This document shows, one piece after another, positions 1 to 12,700 of a DNA stretch of 64,000 nucleotides (its first letter is position 1; every line of letters begins with the position of its first letter). The notes under the pieces were generated by a model that saw only the letters and a list, made by a program, of their open reading frames with translations, had not been told where the DNA came from and searched no databases. Source of the stretch: Lasioglossum baleicum (Eukaryota; Arthropoda; Insecta; Hymenoptera; Halictidae); NCBI RefSeq assembly GCF_051020765.1, contig NC_134932.1, forward strand, positions 868,001 through 932,000, read 5' to 3'. Position numbers and translations under genes: made by a program.

Positions 1-1020
1 TCTAGCATTATTTTTAGACTTAAAGCCGTAGTTAAGTAGGTCATTGGATTCGTCTTGACACCAGCTACAACAATATGTAATAAAAAATACTTAGTGGTGT
101 TTAAAAAATTAACATAAACATATTTTTTTATTAAAAAAAAAATTTTTGTAAACTTTTTTTATTGGGATTTATAGATGACTGAGTATCGATTAACTTTTGT
201 TGGAAACATTTTCTTGCCAGATTATCCGAAATGTTCAAAACATCGTGGTGACAATTGGGCATTTGCGTCGAAAAGCTGACAGAACTACTTTTGCATCATT
301 CTATTATTATTCTACTATCGCCTGTTGTCTCTTAATTGGTCGGCGTCTTTAACCGAAAAAATTTTTTTTTCTAAAAAAAATCATTTTCAAAATTTAAAAA
401 AAATTATAAATTTTCAAAATTGTTTGCATAAATTTAAGGGGCCCAAAAATACGATATCACTTTTACTCCAATCATGTTTTGATATCTTTTTGTCATTTGT
501 GGCTTACGTAGAAGAGAATCATAGAGATGATTCGAAATATATCGACATTGAATTACTAAAAACTGTCTCAAATTCAAACGTGCAAGTTCGTGCAAATAAA
601 ATTGATTTTTTCGGACCATCTAGACTTCTATAAAGATGTTTTCCAACATGTTCCATCCTAAAGGTATTTAAAGGTTTTTTTTGCGAGACTGTCAAAGTTT
701 GAATGCTATATACGTTTGAAGTATACTTTCATTTTTAAGCAAATAAACAATATATTTAAGTTTTATTTGAGTTTTGTCCTTTTGCTTCATGCTGGTATCC
801 ATCATAGAATGAAAAATTCCACAAATATTTCCACTACTAGATGTTCACAACGAGATATACTAATGAATAGTGAGGTGTCGAACGACGATGAAGAAATACG
901 AAGTTGAAAAATGAGTTGTTCGTGGGGGTATATTTTATTATGGAGTGATAAAAAGGGAAAAACCAGCAGTGGTTCATCTTACCTGGTACCTTACCTCTTA
1001 TTTACCGAAGCGGGAAATTT
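1..1020. other. AT-rich stretch with no recognised gene
   Basis: Open frames here are short, AT-rich and low in complexity, and none resembles a known protein. I see no RNA gene or clear repeat boundary. It may be degenerate transposon or intergenic DNA. Confidence 0.5.
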
Positions 1021-1079
1021 TCCTGCTGGATTTCCATTTTTTGGGTTTTGTCCAGCTAAATCGCCCGTTTAGACCACTG

Positions 1080-1425
1080 TGGGTCGCCTAGGCCGAGTGG
1101 TGCAATAAACACGGCCGGGCGATCCCCCGGCCAGCCAGGTAGCTCGGCATGAAACCCCTGACAAGTGAATCCTGAACTTGTTGATCTTTCCGTGATGCCC
1201 TCACGAAAGTGCCACGAGCCAGTTCGTGACGTTCTTCCGATTAAGAAAAGTCTAAACTCGATAGAATTCGGTCACTGCTTACTGCTTTTACTCGTGAAGA
1301 TATCTTGGAAAAAGTATCTAATTCAATATTTTTGCCCATCATCGGTGCCTCGGGCGCCTTGGCTGAATGGTGCAATAAACACGGCCGGGCAATCCTCCGG
1401 CCGTGTTTATTGTACTGCTATTGTG
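1080..1425. repeat. Short repeated GC-rich motif, direct and inverted
   Basis: A motif containing GGTGCAATAAACACGGCCGG occurs directly at about 1095 and again at about 1369. The inverse of its core (CCGGCCGTGTTTATTG) follows at about 1397-1412, so the second copy can fold on itself. The stretch is much more GC-rich than its surroundings. The family is unknown; it looks like pieces of a dispersed repeat. Confidence 0.5.
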
Positions 1426-1563
1426 TTCTGGGCTCAGGTCTAGGGGGCCCAACCCTCGGGCCTCGGAACGTGTTCATTCAAGCCTCGAGCTGGTCAAAAG
1501 GATCTTGAAGGATCCGAAAGGATCTTTGAATTAGATACAGACCATCGTCGCCAATTTTTCCAC

Positions 1564-1623
1564 GCTTCTCCGAGCTCGCGTTTTGGTGGACCGAGTAGCT
1601 GAAACGCGAGTCGGGAGAAGCTG
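1564..1623. repeat. Imperfect 20-bp hairpin
   Basis: GCTTCTCCGAGCTCGCGTTT pairs, with a few mismatches, with AAACGCGAGTCGGGAGAAGC about 20 bases downstream. It lies in otherwise noncoding DNA. Ribozyme core motifs (CUGANGA plus GAAA) are absent, so it is only a stem-loop. Confidence 0.5.
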
Positions 1624-2466
1624 AGTCAACGATGGAAATGATCAAGATCCGCTAATGTAAGTGTAATTAATCATTTACAATTCAATCAAATACGTTTTTT
1701 ATTTAAATGTATTAGATAATCAAATATTTCATAAATTTAATTTTTCTAACTATACAATCTATTTAAGCAAGTACAGTTTTTAAATATGTTAAATTTTGCA
1801 ACAATCGTTTTGAAACGAATCAAGAGTTTAAAACAAATATTTTTTTATTAGTTAACATCTTTTTTTAACAGAATCTTGCAAGAAAAATTGTCTAAACAAA
1901 GTATATTTTTGCTCAGATAAAAGTTTTCGTATCCTTTTATAAACAGAATTTTCTAGGTAAATTAAATTGTTTCAACAAATATAATTTTTTGAACATGTAA
2001 ATAATCTGTATTATTTTTTAAATAGGTTTAAGTAGATTATAATACATATTTAAATAGAGTAAAAAAAACCTTCAGATTTGAATAATAAAATGCATTTTCC
2101 TATATGCAGAATCATCGCTGTCATCGCTGCCTGCCAAAAGGTCAATACTTCCTCCATCGGCTTTCACGTAGTTAATTGTTACCCAAGTAGCCACGTACCT
2201 CCATAAAACGTACGATTCAGGGTCAGTTCACGTCCAAACGTCCTGCGTCCATTCAGTACTTCCCATGGACGTACCTAGGAATTAAATTTTGGACCCTTTA
2301 TGAATGGCAGTTTCTTAGGTCTTACCAACGGTTCCTAGGCCGAACCCAGCGGGACCAAAACTAGTAACTTCAACAGCGCCACTCGAGGTGAACTACGAAG
2401 ACAGAGAGCAGATTTGTTTCTCGCAGGAAAGACACTGACAGAGAATATGAAACAGCTTGATTTTTT

Positions 2467-2881
2467 CGATCTCGAACACCCCGCAGCAGTGCTTCGATTG
2501 AGCCAACCTTTTTGATACGATGGATGGCCGCTAGAGGCGCTGCGCGGAAAAATAGTAACGTATCTACTATTGGGTAGATGAAATGGGGTTCCTTGAGCAC
2601 CAAGCAGAATTTTAAAAAATTTATATGATTTGATTCTGAAAAATGAATGTATAACAAGTGTATTTGTGTATATTTTGTAACTCGTAGGACACGTCCTGGA
2701 GTCTTTTTGTCCCGTAAGATTATTTCGATACATTCCCGCCAATATAACTGCCTCAGGGCTCTGGCCGCTCTGCTACCCAATAGTAGATACGTTACTGTTT
2801 TTCCGCGCAGCGCCTCTAGCGGCCATCCATCGTATCAAAAAGGTTGGCTCAATCGAAGCACTGGTGCGGGGTGTTCGAGGT
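2467..2881. repeat. Inverted repeat with about 110-bp arms
   Basis: The left arm (about 2467-2580) and right arm (about 2773-2881) are near-perfect reverse complements. Both contain the stretch around GATGGATGGCCGCTAGAGGC. A spacer of about 190 bp separates them. Short open frames across the arms exist on both strands only because of the symmetry and are not genes. Confidence 0.75.
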
Positions 2882-2892
2882 ACCCCATCTGA

Positions 2893-3130
2893 CGCCATCT
2901 CATCGACTACTGAAGCTGAAATCGCCGCCATTGCGCGATCAAAAAATGAAGGTACTGTTGGGTACTGTTCAGTACCATTTACACGGCGCGCAGAATATCG
3001 ACAAAGTAGACGATGAATCCTGGAAATCCAAGATGAGGAGTGTTCTCGTCTGTAACGAGTTGTGACCATACGTAAGCGGCGAAGAAGTCAAAACGAAGGA
3101 AAACCGTATTGTGTGGGACAGAAAAGACCA
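2893..3130 (+). pseudogene. Copia-type retrotransposon gag fragment
   Basis: The plus-strand frame contains a segment typical of the N-terminal region of copia-like Gag: a Trp-Lys-x-Lys-Met-Arg run, then Leu-Val-Cys-Asn-Glu-Leu, a stop, then Pro-Tyr-Val-Ser-Gly. In family members the stop position normally holds Trp, so a TGG-to-TGA change is likely. No zinc knuckle, protease, integrase or reverse transcriptase follows, so this is a dead remnant. It ends just before the duplicated exon-like unit starting near 3172. The assignment rests on this short motif only and could be wrong. Confidence 0.4.
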
Positions 3131-3171
3131 TTTTACCCACTCCCCTAAGATTGGAGAAGAAAACCAACATT

Positions 3172-3625
3172 GGTATGTAGATACAAAGAAGAATCGCTCT
3201 ACATATTGAACATTAATTTATTACATTCATAGCTGTACATCTCATCCTATTACTGTAATTAGTATATCTTTTATCATAAAAACATATTTTATTTGCAGTC
3301 ACTGCCAACAGCCAGGAATTGCCGCCCTCCCCGAAGAGATGCAGAGTATATGAAACACCGCAGCAGGAAGAGGAGCGACGAAGTTGCAGCAAGATTGGTA
3401 CGTAGATACAAAAAAGAATCGCTCTACATATTGAACATTAATTTATTACATTCATAGCTGTACATCTCATCCTATTACTGTAATTAGTATATCTTTTATC
3501 ATAAAAACATATTTCATTTCTAGTTACTGTCTCCAGCGGGGATTTGCTGACTCTAAACAGACCCAGAGAGTTTGAAAGAAGACAGCAGGAAGCGGAGCCA
3601 AGAAGTTGCAGCAGTCGGAAATAAG
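3172..3625 (+). repeat. Tandem duplication of an exon/intron-like unit
   Basis: A stretch of about 125 bp starting GTATGTAGATACAAAG and ending TTTGCAG (3174-3300) recurs, nearly identical, starting GTACGTAGATAC and ending TTTCTAG (3400-3525). Each begins with GT and ends with AG like an intron. Each is followed by a related block of about 100 bp with a purine-rich tail reading GAAGTTGCAGCA. The layout is therefore intron, exon, intron, exon, with the introns better conserved than the exons. The product is unknown and the frame does not reveal a domain. Confidence 0.55.
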
Positions 3626-4187
3626 AAGCAAATGTACTTAAAATCTTGTTATGTTCGTAAATGTCCGTATAATCTTGTAAAATCTTGTTTGTTACATATA
3701 CCAAATGCAAAAAAAATCATAAAATAAATGAAATTTTAAATAAATGTTGTTCCTTCTTTAAACGTTCACAAAATGCCCGAATGTCCGGAGAACGGTACTT
3801 TCGAACAGTCTAAAAACCGCTTCTAGGAATTTCCGGAGAACGGTACTTTCGAACAGTCTAAAAACCGTCTAGGTATGTCGCCACCGTACGTTCTTAGGGT
3901 AGACTACTTCGTAACATGACCATTCAGAGGCTGTTGACTAGGATGTTTCTAGCCCCTTACTAGGATATTCTGGACGTTTTCCGTACGTCCCGAACGTCCG
4001 AAGCAGACCTCCCATGGACGTACATAGGATAGTCCTGTGCTCATTGGGTACTGCATCCCTATCAATATATAGTTGTTATGTATTATAATAATTATTTATT
4101 TCCCAACCAGCACACATCGTCTCATAGATGTCTGTTTCATGTCGTCGTTCCGTCTGAACGTCTATGTCCCAAAGATACGTCTTTTAG

Positions 4188-4306
4188 TCGCCAAAAAGAT
4201 ATCTTTATGGAGACGTTGTTTTCACAGCAGAGGGTGAACGTCTTTCAGCTGTCTCATTTCAGTCGTAAAAGCAACGTCTCCATAAAGGATATCTTTTTGG
4301 CGACTG
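4188..4306. repeat. Hairpin with 32-bp arms
   Basis: GTCGCCAAAAAGATATCTTT at about 4189 is matched in reverse complement by the segment ending TTTTTGGCGAC near 4305. The loop is about 50 bases. It resembles a small foldback MITE; no target duplication was assigned. Confidence 0.55.
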
Positions 4307-4417
4307 AGAGACATTTTCCGGAGACGTTGTTTTTCGTACGCCGCCGGTAAAGAGTGGGGTGGAGTAGAGGGATACAGCTTCTAAGGAAGAACTTTTTTCT
4401 GTACACTTTTTCGAAAA

Positions 4418-4615
4418 AAGAGCTCTGCATGCTAATCCGCAATAATACAGAGAGTATTTCAACGCAAAGAGCATTTGGAAAAAGTGTTCAGAAAAAAAGT
4501 TCTTCCATAAAAACGTACACTTTTGTTGTTTACAAAGTTCCAAGAGCCAAACCCAAAAAGGGCTCTGTACGGGACCCCGCAATAATGCAGAGAATATTTC
4601 AACACAAAGAGCATC
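4418..4615. repeat. Imperfect direct repeat, about 57 bp unit
   Basis: The segment around 4420-4476, containing CCGCAATAATACAGAGAGTA, recurs at about 4559-4613 with several substitutions. Between them lies an inverted piece of the preceding AAGAACTTTTTT motif. No coding potential is recognised. Confidence 0.5.
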
Positions 4616-5417
4616 AAAAAATATTGCTTCTTCGCGAAATGCGGCTTACCCGCGTGATCGAAAAAATCAAGCTGTTTCATATATTCTCTGTCAGTGTCTT
4701 TCCTGCGAGAAACATATCTGCTTCTCTGTCTTCGTAGTTCACCCCGAGTGGCGCTGTTGAAGTGAGAGGCCTTCAGTTGCGCACAATACGATTGCCCACA
4801 TGCACATTGCGCACATACCCTGATAGCACAACGGACTCCAAGGGGAGTGACGAAAACGCGCATAGGTTGACTCCACCTGGAACAACCTGGAACCGTCTGG
4901 ATGCAGCCCACGGGGAATGCAGCTTTTTGCAGTCCAGCTGGAACGCCACTCTATCCTGGATTCCGCTTCCCCGCAAGATGGCAGCACGGTCGCACTGATT
5001 AATGCGGTGAATGCCGTTATACAGGGCAGCGCCGTCGGTAAGGGCAGATCGCACTAATGTGGCAGATGTCGATAAAGTAGATTTCTATTGTACAAATATG
5101 TAGCAGTTTCCCTTTTTACCGACAATACTGATTTTTGAATGAATATTCAGTCACATGCAAGGAGAGAAAACGAAAAAAAAGTAATCTGTGCAAAATAAAA
5201 ATTCTCTGCATCGATTGCAAGAGATGGAAGCTAAGATTAATATGTCCCCATGCAAAAAAAGACAAAGTGTCGTATAAGGGAAAAGAAAATTTACTTTTTC
5301 TTATTTTTTAACACGCCGCAGGGAGTTGGTAAAGACACATGGACAATGACACAAGGAATATATATATATATATAATAAATATTATAATTTTTTATTATTA
5401 CTATGCTTTATTATTGG

Positions 5418-5575
5418 ACGAACACCTAAATATCTCTTCAGGTTATTGTGATGCAAAAAATATTTGTTACGTAATGTGCACGGTGTGCCAGATATTTGGT
5501 CCATTGACACCATGTACATTACGTAACAAATATTTTTTGCATCACAATAACCTGAAGAGATATTTAGGTGTTCGT
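5418..5575. mobile_element. Small hairpin MITE in block B copy 1
   Basis: The two halves are long reverse complements: CGAACACCTAAATATCTCTT at the left end is mirrored at the right end, and both inner arms carry TTTGTTACGTAATGT. The loop is about 40 bases. The same hairpin sits at the orthologous place in block B copy 2, so it predates the duplication. Confidence 0.7.
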
Positions 5576-8159
5576 ATTTAAACGGAACACCCTGTATATT
5601 GTGATTATTACACGTTGTTGCCTCTGCTTCCCGAAACTTGTGGCCCGTAGCACGTTCTGGCATAGGTGGGATACCTAAAAAATACGAAGAAAATCAGTGA
5701 TGTACAATATATGCATGTGCGTTGAATGGCATAATTAGATATACGTACCACGTGAAAAATTAGAGGTCTTCCTCTTCCCCGGTTGCCGCAGCTTCCTTCT
5801 CCTCCTTCCCTGGATAGCACATTATATTTATCCTCCGTTCTGTAAATTAGATTTTCAATTACACAGTGAGTAAAGGTGAGTATTTAATCTTCTTCGCTTA
5901 TTGCTCATCTCAACGAATTTTCTAATTTCTGGTGCTACAATTACAAAAGGTCTTCTGACGTTTTTCATCAACTAATATACCTAACTGATTCAAACATTGC
6001 AATGATATTTATAAAAAATCGATTAAAGTTGAACTACAAACAAAAGAATGTACTATCAGAAATAAAAAAATTCGATGATGAGAAGCAAGTGAAGAAGATT
6101 AAATACTTGCCTTACTGAATTGGTTTAAGCCATCATTTTGCCGATTTAGAATATTGCTAAGCTAATTCTAATCTGAATGGGCCAAAGCTGAATTGTGTTG
6201 GATTTGTTTAAAGTGATAAATGATAATAATGATAATGAAAAGAGAGTGATAAGGTGATAAAGAAACAAACAATTTACTATTTTGGACTCTACATTGAAGT
6301 GAACATACTCGCCCCGTAGCACCTCATACGTGATGGCAAATGGCAGTGTCGCGTGGTGTGCCGACAAGCGTTCTCACGCTTTTTCACGCGAAGATTCTGG
6401 GAGACATTTGAGCAAAATGAAACCGATCAACCAATATAAATATGTACAAATACCTTCCGTTCTTCCTTCCTTCCACGTAGTGCACGTAATCCAAGTAATC
6501 CACGTAATCACATAATCCAAGCAAGTCAATCTAATAAATAGTCAGATAGTCAAATGCCGCAACGCAGACCGCACCTGCGAGTGGAACGTGTAACCACAGA
6601 GCGAAGCTATGTAAATATATCTGTGATTGTGTCAAGAAAAACGCTGCATGTCACAATTTCAAAAAATTTCAGTTTATGCATTTATTGAACTTTATAGTGT
6701 AGGATTAGGTATTTACCAGAAAAAACGTCACGAAAATCAATTCAAAAGGCTCGAAAAAATAATACAATTTATAACCAATGTCCTTGTCAAAGCATTAGTG
6801 ATCAAAACTTTAAACGACAATATCTTGAAAGTGAAAGTACAATGTGACATGCGGCGGCGTTCTCCTGACAACCACAGATATTACGACCGAGCTAAGCGAA
6901 CGAGAACTTGAGAACTGTTGAGAGTTGAGAGAATAACTGAAAACTGCTGAAAACTGAACGGCAGTTTCCCCTTCCCTGACGTATCGTCGTATCCGTGAGC
7001 GGTGTCGACCGCGCTTGCCCGTGTTGGTGCATGTTCGATTGCACGCGCGCTACACAACAAGCGTACCTCTACTCTGTCCGTGTGAACTACCTGCTCGAGT
7101 GATCTACGCCGACGCGTTCCTCCGGTTTTCACGTTACCGAAATTTCGAAAGCATGAGGCGAAAAGTCGGAAACGGCAAGCATTTGAATCTCGGGCACAGC
7201 ACGCGGCGCGACGCACATTTTGCTATAACTTTTGATCTAAAAGAGATATCGAAGAGAAATTAGGCCTAATTTTTTTTTGAAAAATCGGTTTTAACGATGT
7301 AAAAAGAAATATATTTTGTATTTTTTAAATAATGTTTTCGTTGATTCTTAAGGTATAGCCGGAAAAGATGGTCAGAAGTATCCAACCAAATTTGTTTTTA
7401 GTCACGTCATGTTCAACAGAAAATTATGAAAAAATTCATGAATATTCTACCGAATAGCATACACTACTGAGATTTTTTTCAAAATTTTTGGTTGCAAAAT
7501 CGATTTTTAAACAAATCGGAAAACATAAAATTGCCGATTTTATGTATATACATACATCAAAGTCTTCAGTTGACCACATTTATATTATTACGTTAGTTGT
7601 GTCTCATCCTGATTATTAATGTGTATTTTTTCAGATTTTTCGGATTACGGAAACATGTTTTAAAAAATTGAAAACCTCCAAAAATTCCAAGAAAATGCAT
7701 GTTTTGTATTGAAGTGTTAGAGACTCCAGTTTTATAAGAATTCAGTACTTGGATATTATTGAAGCAACCGTTCTTAATTTTTTTATAATTTTTTAGAGGT
7801 TGGGTAGTCGTTAACAAAACAAGTACATATATACGGCTGGGAATCTTCTGGCCCCGAATCGAATCCCGCATCTATAATCGTTTTGTTCGGTAAATACTTA
7901 TTGCTTCGAGTTTTAATGAAAAGTTTAACCAAAAACATTTTTTAATTGTCTACATTTATTTTCAACTTAAAGAATTGATGCAGTTCGCGCTGTCGACTTT
8001 CGCTGTCCACTTTTTGTAATTGAAAAAAAAGAAACACAATTTAAGTTATGATTGCGAAGTGCAGAATGGTTTCGAGGTATTCGAAAATACCGCTACAGGT
8101 GGTCCCCTGTGTATCTATATCTTCGAGTAACTAATTACAAATTTTGTATCTATTATTCG

Positions 8160-8280
8160 TGATCCGAAATTTGTATCTAGGAGAAATATTAAGGGCAGAT
8201 TCGGAATCAGCGCAAAAAACTCTATAAGAATCATCCAACAGTAATTGTTGAAGAAATTTGGTGTTGCGGAGACTGTAAAT
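8160..8280. repeat. Dispersed repeat D fragment
   Basis: A stretch containing ATTCGGAATCAGCGCAAAAA and CTCTATAAGAA recurs at about 36500-36570 and 61880-61930. The other two copies extend upstream over a further 160 bp. Its class is unknown. Confidence 0.6.
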
Positions 8281-9401
8281 CAAATGGGAAACTTTCTTCC
8301 AGCAGATCTATTAATGGGTCTATTAACTTTTTTCCGTGTAACATTTTGTTTATTTTCTCGTTTCTTTGTTATAATAAATGGAAGCTTATGTTAATTTGTT
8401 GTTCTTCATTCTTTAATAAGCCCCTTTTAATTTCCCATCAGTTTCAACTCCATAAAGTAATAGTTTTCTGTAAAATCCGTATCAATGCCTCCGGATCGGA
8501 AACTTTCTGCCAGGGGTTGTATTAATTCGAGTAACTGTAACTTTTTTAATGTTGGACTATATGGATTTGGACTTTTCGTGAGAAGTTGGAGAAATTAGTT
8601 TACTGCACGATGTGAAAAGATATGTAGTGGACATGGCGCGTTGGAAAGAGGGACTTTCCGGACGCGGAAATTTCATCCTTCTCAAGTGCGCGCTGTGGAC
8701 GGTTGCGTTGTGGGTTCGGTCGTAAAAGTGACGATTACCAGAACCCTGACTCAACCGTTGCAATGTCCTTGGCAGCGACGACTTTGAATTGCTTTGGGGA
8801 AGGAAACTTTCTCCTTACTCTTGAGGAACGGAGAATTCCTCCCCTTATTTTAACGGTCTTTCTCACGTTGCTAATCCTCCCACCAAAAAGGATTTTTACC
8901 AGTGGAAAAAAAGCTTGTGGCACTCGTTGAGAACGCATCGCTCTAGAGTTGCCCGCGCTACGTTAATTTATATCTCTGTACTTTGTTGGTACTCGATAGT
9001 CATTAACGTTTATAATCTAGTTTTCTCGTTATTGTTATTATTATTACATCTTGTTTTGTTTTGTTATTGTTTTAATAAATATCTATATCGTTGTCTGTTA
9101 ACCACGCGAAACATCATAGACACTGAATTACCCGTCACCCTAAAGATATTTTTCCAGAAATTGCAGTTGGCCGGAATTGTAGAGAAAATAGGTACTAAAT
9201 GTTGCATTTCACAACTTTTTTATGTGGGGCCTATATTGAAAATTTAAAAGATAGTTATAATAATTAACCATTTGCAGCTGTTTTAATTTCGGAGCTGTTT
9301 TAACTCGAAAATGAAACATCTCGTTCTAGGTAGAATAATTTCGTTCTATACGATTCTTTTCATTTGATGGATATGAAATTGATTGTAATACCTCATACAA
9401 T

Positions 9402-9625
9402 TGTGGTGCTCTTAACAAATTTTATTCGACAACGTCCGTACACTTCTGTGGTTCGTTTCAATCTCTCCATACAATTGCCGATGTAAGGCGTACATGATTC
9501 GTTAGGTGTCGCTAATGGTCATTATGCGACACCTGCCGCGATTCTCACTTTACTCTTTCTCACTCTACTCTCTCTCAGTCTCTCTCTCTCACTCACTCAT
9601 ACGGCATACTGCTACACGGTGACCA
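9402..9625 (-). repeat. 3' LTR of the Gypsy element
   Basis: The 224-bp terminal repeat begins TGTGGTGCTCTTAAC and ends GGTGACCA in plus-strand reading. It contains a TC-rich microsatellite two bases shorter than in the partner LTR at 14224-14449. Confidence 0.92.
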
Positions 9626-9716
9626 TAGTTCAGCCATTCCTGCATTTTCGACGCCCTCGTCGATGCATTCACAATAACTGTTCGTTTCGTACATACATAT
9701 ACAGACACTTACTGTT

Positions 9717-12700
9717 CTAATCTATTTCTATTTCGTGTGGTTTTACAACTGCTGCGCGCGTCTGCGTTCGATTTTTATATTGCCCTGCGCTCATATTAAT
9801 GTGTTTCAGTTTGTCTACTGCTACAATTCCGCGGTAAGCTCGCTGACTTTGCTGCTCGCCCTCAATGTCGCGTATTACATAGCGATCGTTTTCAAGAACC
9901 TGTTCTACCTCATATGGACCACGATATTTCGGTGTCAATTTACGGCTTTCGCCCGTCGCGGGTGGTTCGCTTTTCAATAAAACTATATCGCCTATTTTGT
10001 ATTGTCTAGCTTTGGTTCGTGTCTTATTAAATTGTTTAGCGAGCGCTTCTTTGTTTTTCTCTAACAGTGTAGCAACGCACGCTCCTTCTTCCTGTGTTCC
10101 TAACTCTTCGTTGAGTTCGCGGATCTCGCGAGTCAATGGACTTTCGTGCCATCCGGTAACTTTATAATTGAAAATGATATCGTATGGAGTTCTACGTGTT
10201 ACTCTGTGTTGGCTGCTGTTCAGCGCCCACTGGACTTCGTGTACATGTCTATCCCAGTCTTCACCGAATAAATTTTCAGTAGTCGTGGAAAGACAGTTAA
10301 GTATAACGCTATTCAATCGCTCGATTTGTCCATTGGCGCGCGACGTACCCGTAGCAATTTTTATGTGTTGAATTTCGTGCTCGTTACAAAATTTTTCGAA
10401 TACGTGAGCGGTAAACGCCGTACCCCGATCGCTTATAATCCTTTCTGGTCGCCCGTAATGCGACATGAAGCCTAATAGAAATTTTAACGTAGTTTCCGCG
10501 CCGACATCTACTACTGCCTGTAATGTCACGTATTTACTGTATCCGCATATGGTTGCGACTATGTATTTATTTCCTTGTTCGGTGGTCAGTAGTGGCCCTA
10601 AATGGTCTATATGCACGCTCTGAAACGGTGTATTACCTTTATCTAGTGGGTGTAAAAATCCGGGCTTTTTGCCGCCGGGATTCTTATAATACAAGCAGCT
10701 TATGCATCTATTCACGTATTTCGTAACAAAATCGCGCATTTTCGGAAAGTAATACGTCTCCTTTACTTTGCTAAGGGTTTTTTCAATTCCCAAGTGAGCT
10801 AATGACTTGTGCGCTTCCGCTACTACCTCGTATCGCAGTTCGGTCGGTACGTACAATCGCCAACGCCCTTTCGTAATTTTGTACACTCGCGCATTGTACA
10901 TAGTGAATTTATCATGGGCGTCTCGCTCGCCTGCTTCTAAACGATCACGCAATGCTAAAATTTCCGCGTCTGCTCGTTGCATCGCCGCTATCCAATCGGT
11001 ATTAATTTTGATTCCTAGAACTGGAAGTCCTGTGACAACCGTTTCCCGTGCTTCCTCTACCGGGTTTCGACTTAATACGTCCGCTACGTCATTTTGTTTG
11101 GCAGTGTGGTATTCGATTGAATAGTCAAATTCTGATAATTTGACGAACCATCTACCGATGCGCGGATTTAGATCCCTTTTGCTACCTAACATTTTTAGGC
11201 TGTTGCAGTCTGTTTTTATAACAAAATGAATCCCTATCAAATACACGCGAAATCGCTCTAAAGCGCAAACAATGGCAAGAGCTTCTAGCTCGAAAGAATG
11301 GTATTTTGCCTCTTCAGACGTTGTTTTGCGGCTATAAAAACTAATTGGGTGCCAATCCTTTCCGTTTTGCTGTTGTAACAGCACCGCACCTAAGCCTGAC
11401 GCACATGCGTCCGTGTGCACTTCCGTTTTCGCGCTGTGGTCGTATATCGTGAGGACTGGTTTCGATATCAACATTCTTTTAATTGTTTCAAATGCGTTAT
11501 TTTGAGTTGTTTCCCAAATAAATTTTTCGTTTTTCTTTAGGAGGTCCGTCAGAGGTTTTGCTATAAGGGCAAAGCCTTTGACGAATCGTCGGAAATAGCT
11601 AGCCAGTCCTACGAAACTCCTCACGTCGCGAGCTGTTTTCGGCGTTGGAAATGACCTAACGCACTCTACTTTTCGCTCGCTCGGTTGTATCCCTAGCGCT
11701 GATACTTCGAAGCCTAAGTATCCAATTTGTGACTTGAAAAAGTGGCATTTACGTAAATTAATTGTCAATCCGGCTTCCCTAAAGACTGTAAAAATTGTGG
11801 TTAGACGTGCTAGACCTTCTTCTACCGTCATACTGGGGATTATGACATCGTCTAAATATGCCAACGCTATATCGTACTTTAATGAACCTAGTACCGTATT
11901 TATCATTCGTTGAAAGACCGAAGGTGCATTGCATAGCCCGAAAGGCATTCTTTTGAATTGATATTGGCCATCCGGCGTAACGAAGGCTGTCTTGTCTCGT
12001 GATTTCGGATCTACTAGTACTTGATAATAGCCGCTGAAGAGATCAAGGCTGGTGTAATGCTTTTGTCCCCGTAGTCTATCTAACTGATCGTCTATTCGTG
12101 GTAGGGGATATCTGTCCTTTACCGTTAAATTATTTATACCGCGATAATCAACGCACATTCGTACTTCGCCGTTTCTCTTTCGCACTAGTAATACCGGACT
12201 CGCGTATGGCGAGGCGCTATCCTCTATAATGTCCGCGTCTTTCAAATCGTTTGTCATATCTCGGAGTTGTTGCCGCTCGTGGTACGATAACCGATAGGTT
12301 CGATAAACTAATGGTTTTTCCGAAATGAGTTCTATGCGCATGGTTGCCCTATCCGTTTTCCCGATCTGATATATATTATTCGCTATTATATCGCGATTAT
12401 CGTTTAGTACCGCAAGAATGTTGTCTGCTTCTTCGCCGACTAGATCGGTGTCCACCTGGTCTGACGTCACTGGTTCGTCGTTGATTTCTCGTTCGCACGT
12501 TCGCTCCTCGTACACCTCTCCTCTCGATACCACGTCTCCCTCCTTGATTGTCAGCTCCTCACCGGTAATGTTCAGCACTGGCAGAATGGTCTCTCCCTGT
12601 TCGTCCATAGAGACGATGCACCTCGGTATAACTGGGCCCTTTTCTCGGAGGCCTCCCTCCACGCATAGTCCTTGGTCAGGCAGGTCTCCTGCTACAATTA

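Larger units (their letters stand above)
2362..4763. repeat. Distant inverted repeat pair bounding a mosaic region
   Basis: The segment 2362-2470, which includes CTTCAACAGCGCCACTCG and a run reading TATGAAACAGCTTGATTTTT, recurs inverted at about 4658-4763. The arms are about 105 bp with scattered differences and enclose 2.2 kb of mixed relics. They may be the ends of a transposon or two copies of a dispersed repeat; no target duplication could be assigned. Confidence 0.5.
4819..9401. repeat. Repeat block B, copy 1
   Basis: The block begins at the motif CCCTGATAGCAC, which also bounds related copies at 37254 and, inverted, at 24585. About 4819-8090 is collinear with copy 2 (37254-37305, 46257-46375 and 53705-56920 once insertions are removed). 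Parts are also present inverted at 60124-61125. The segment 8435-9401 continues at 14450-14691 beyond the inserted Gypsy element and is matched inverted at 62764-64000. Open frames conserved between copies are not under visible coding constraint, since indels shift them. No host gene was recognised inside. Confidence 0.8.

Noticed and set aside
1564..1623. Second ribozyme candidate
   Set aside because: There is a stem-loop and a GAAA, but no CUGANGA core in the right place.
9250..9720. Envelope gene or extra frame 3' of Gypsy integrase
   Set aside because: Only about 90 bases lie between the pol stop and the 3' LTR; there is no room for envelope.
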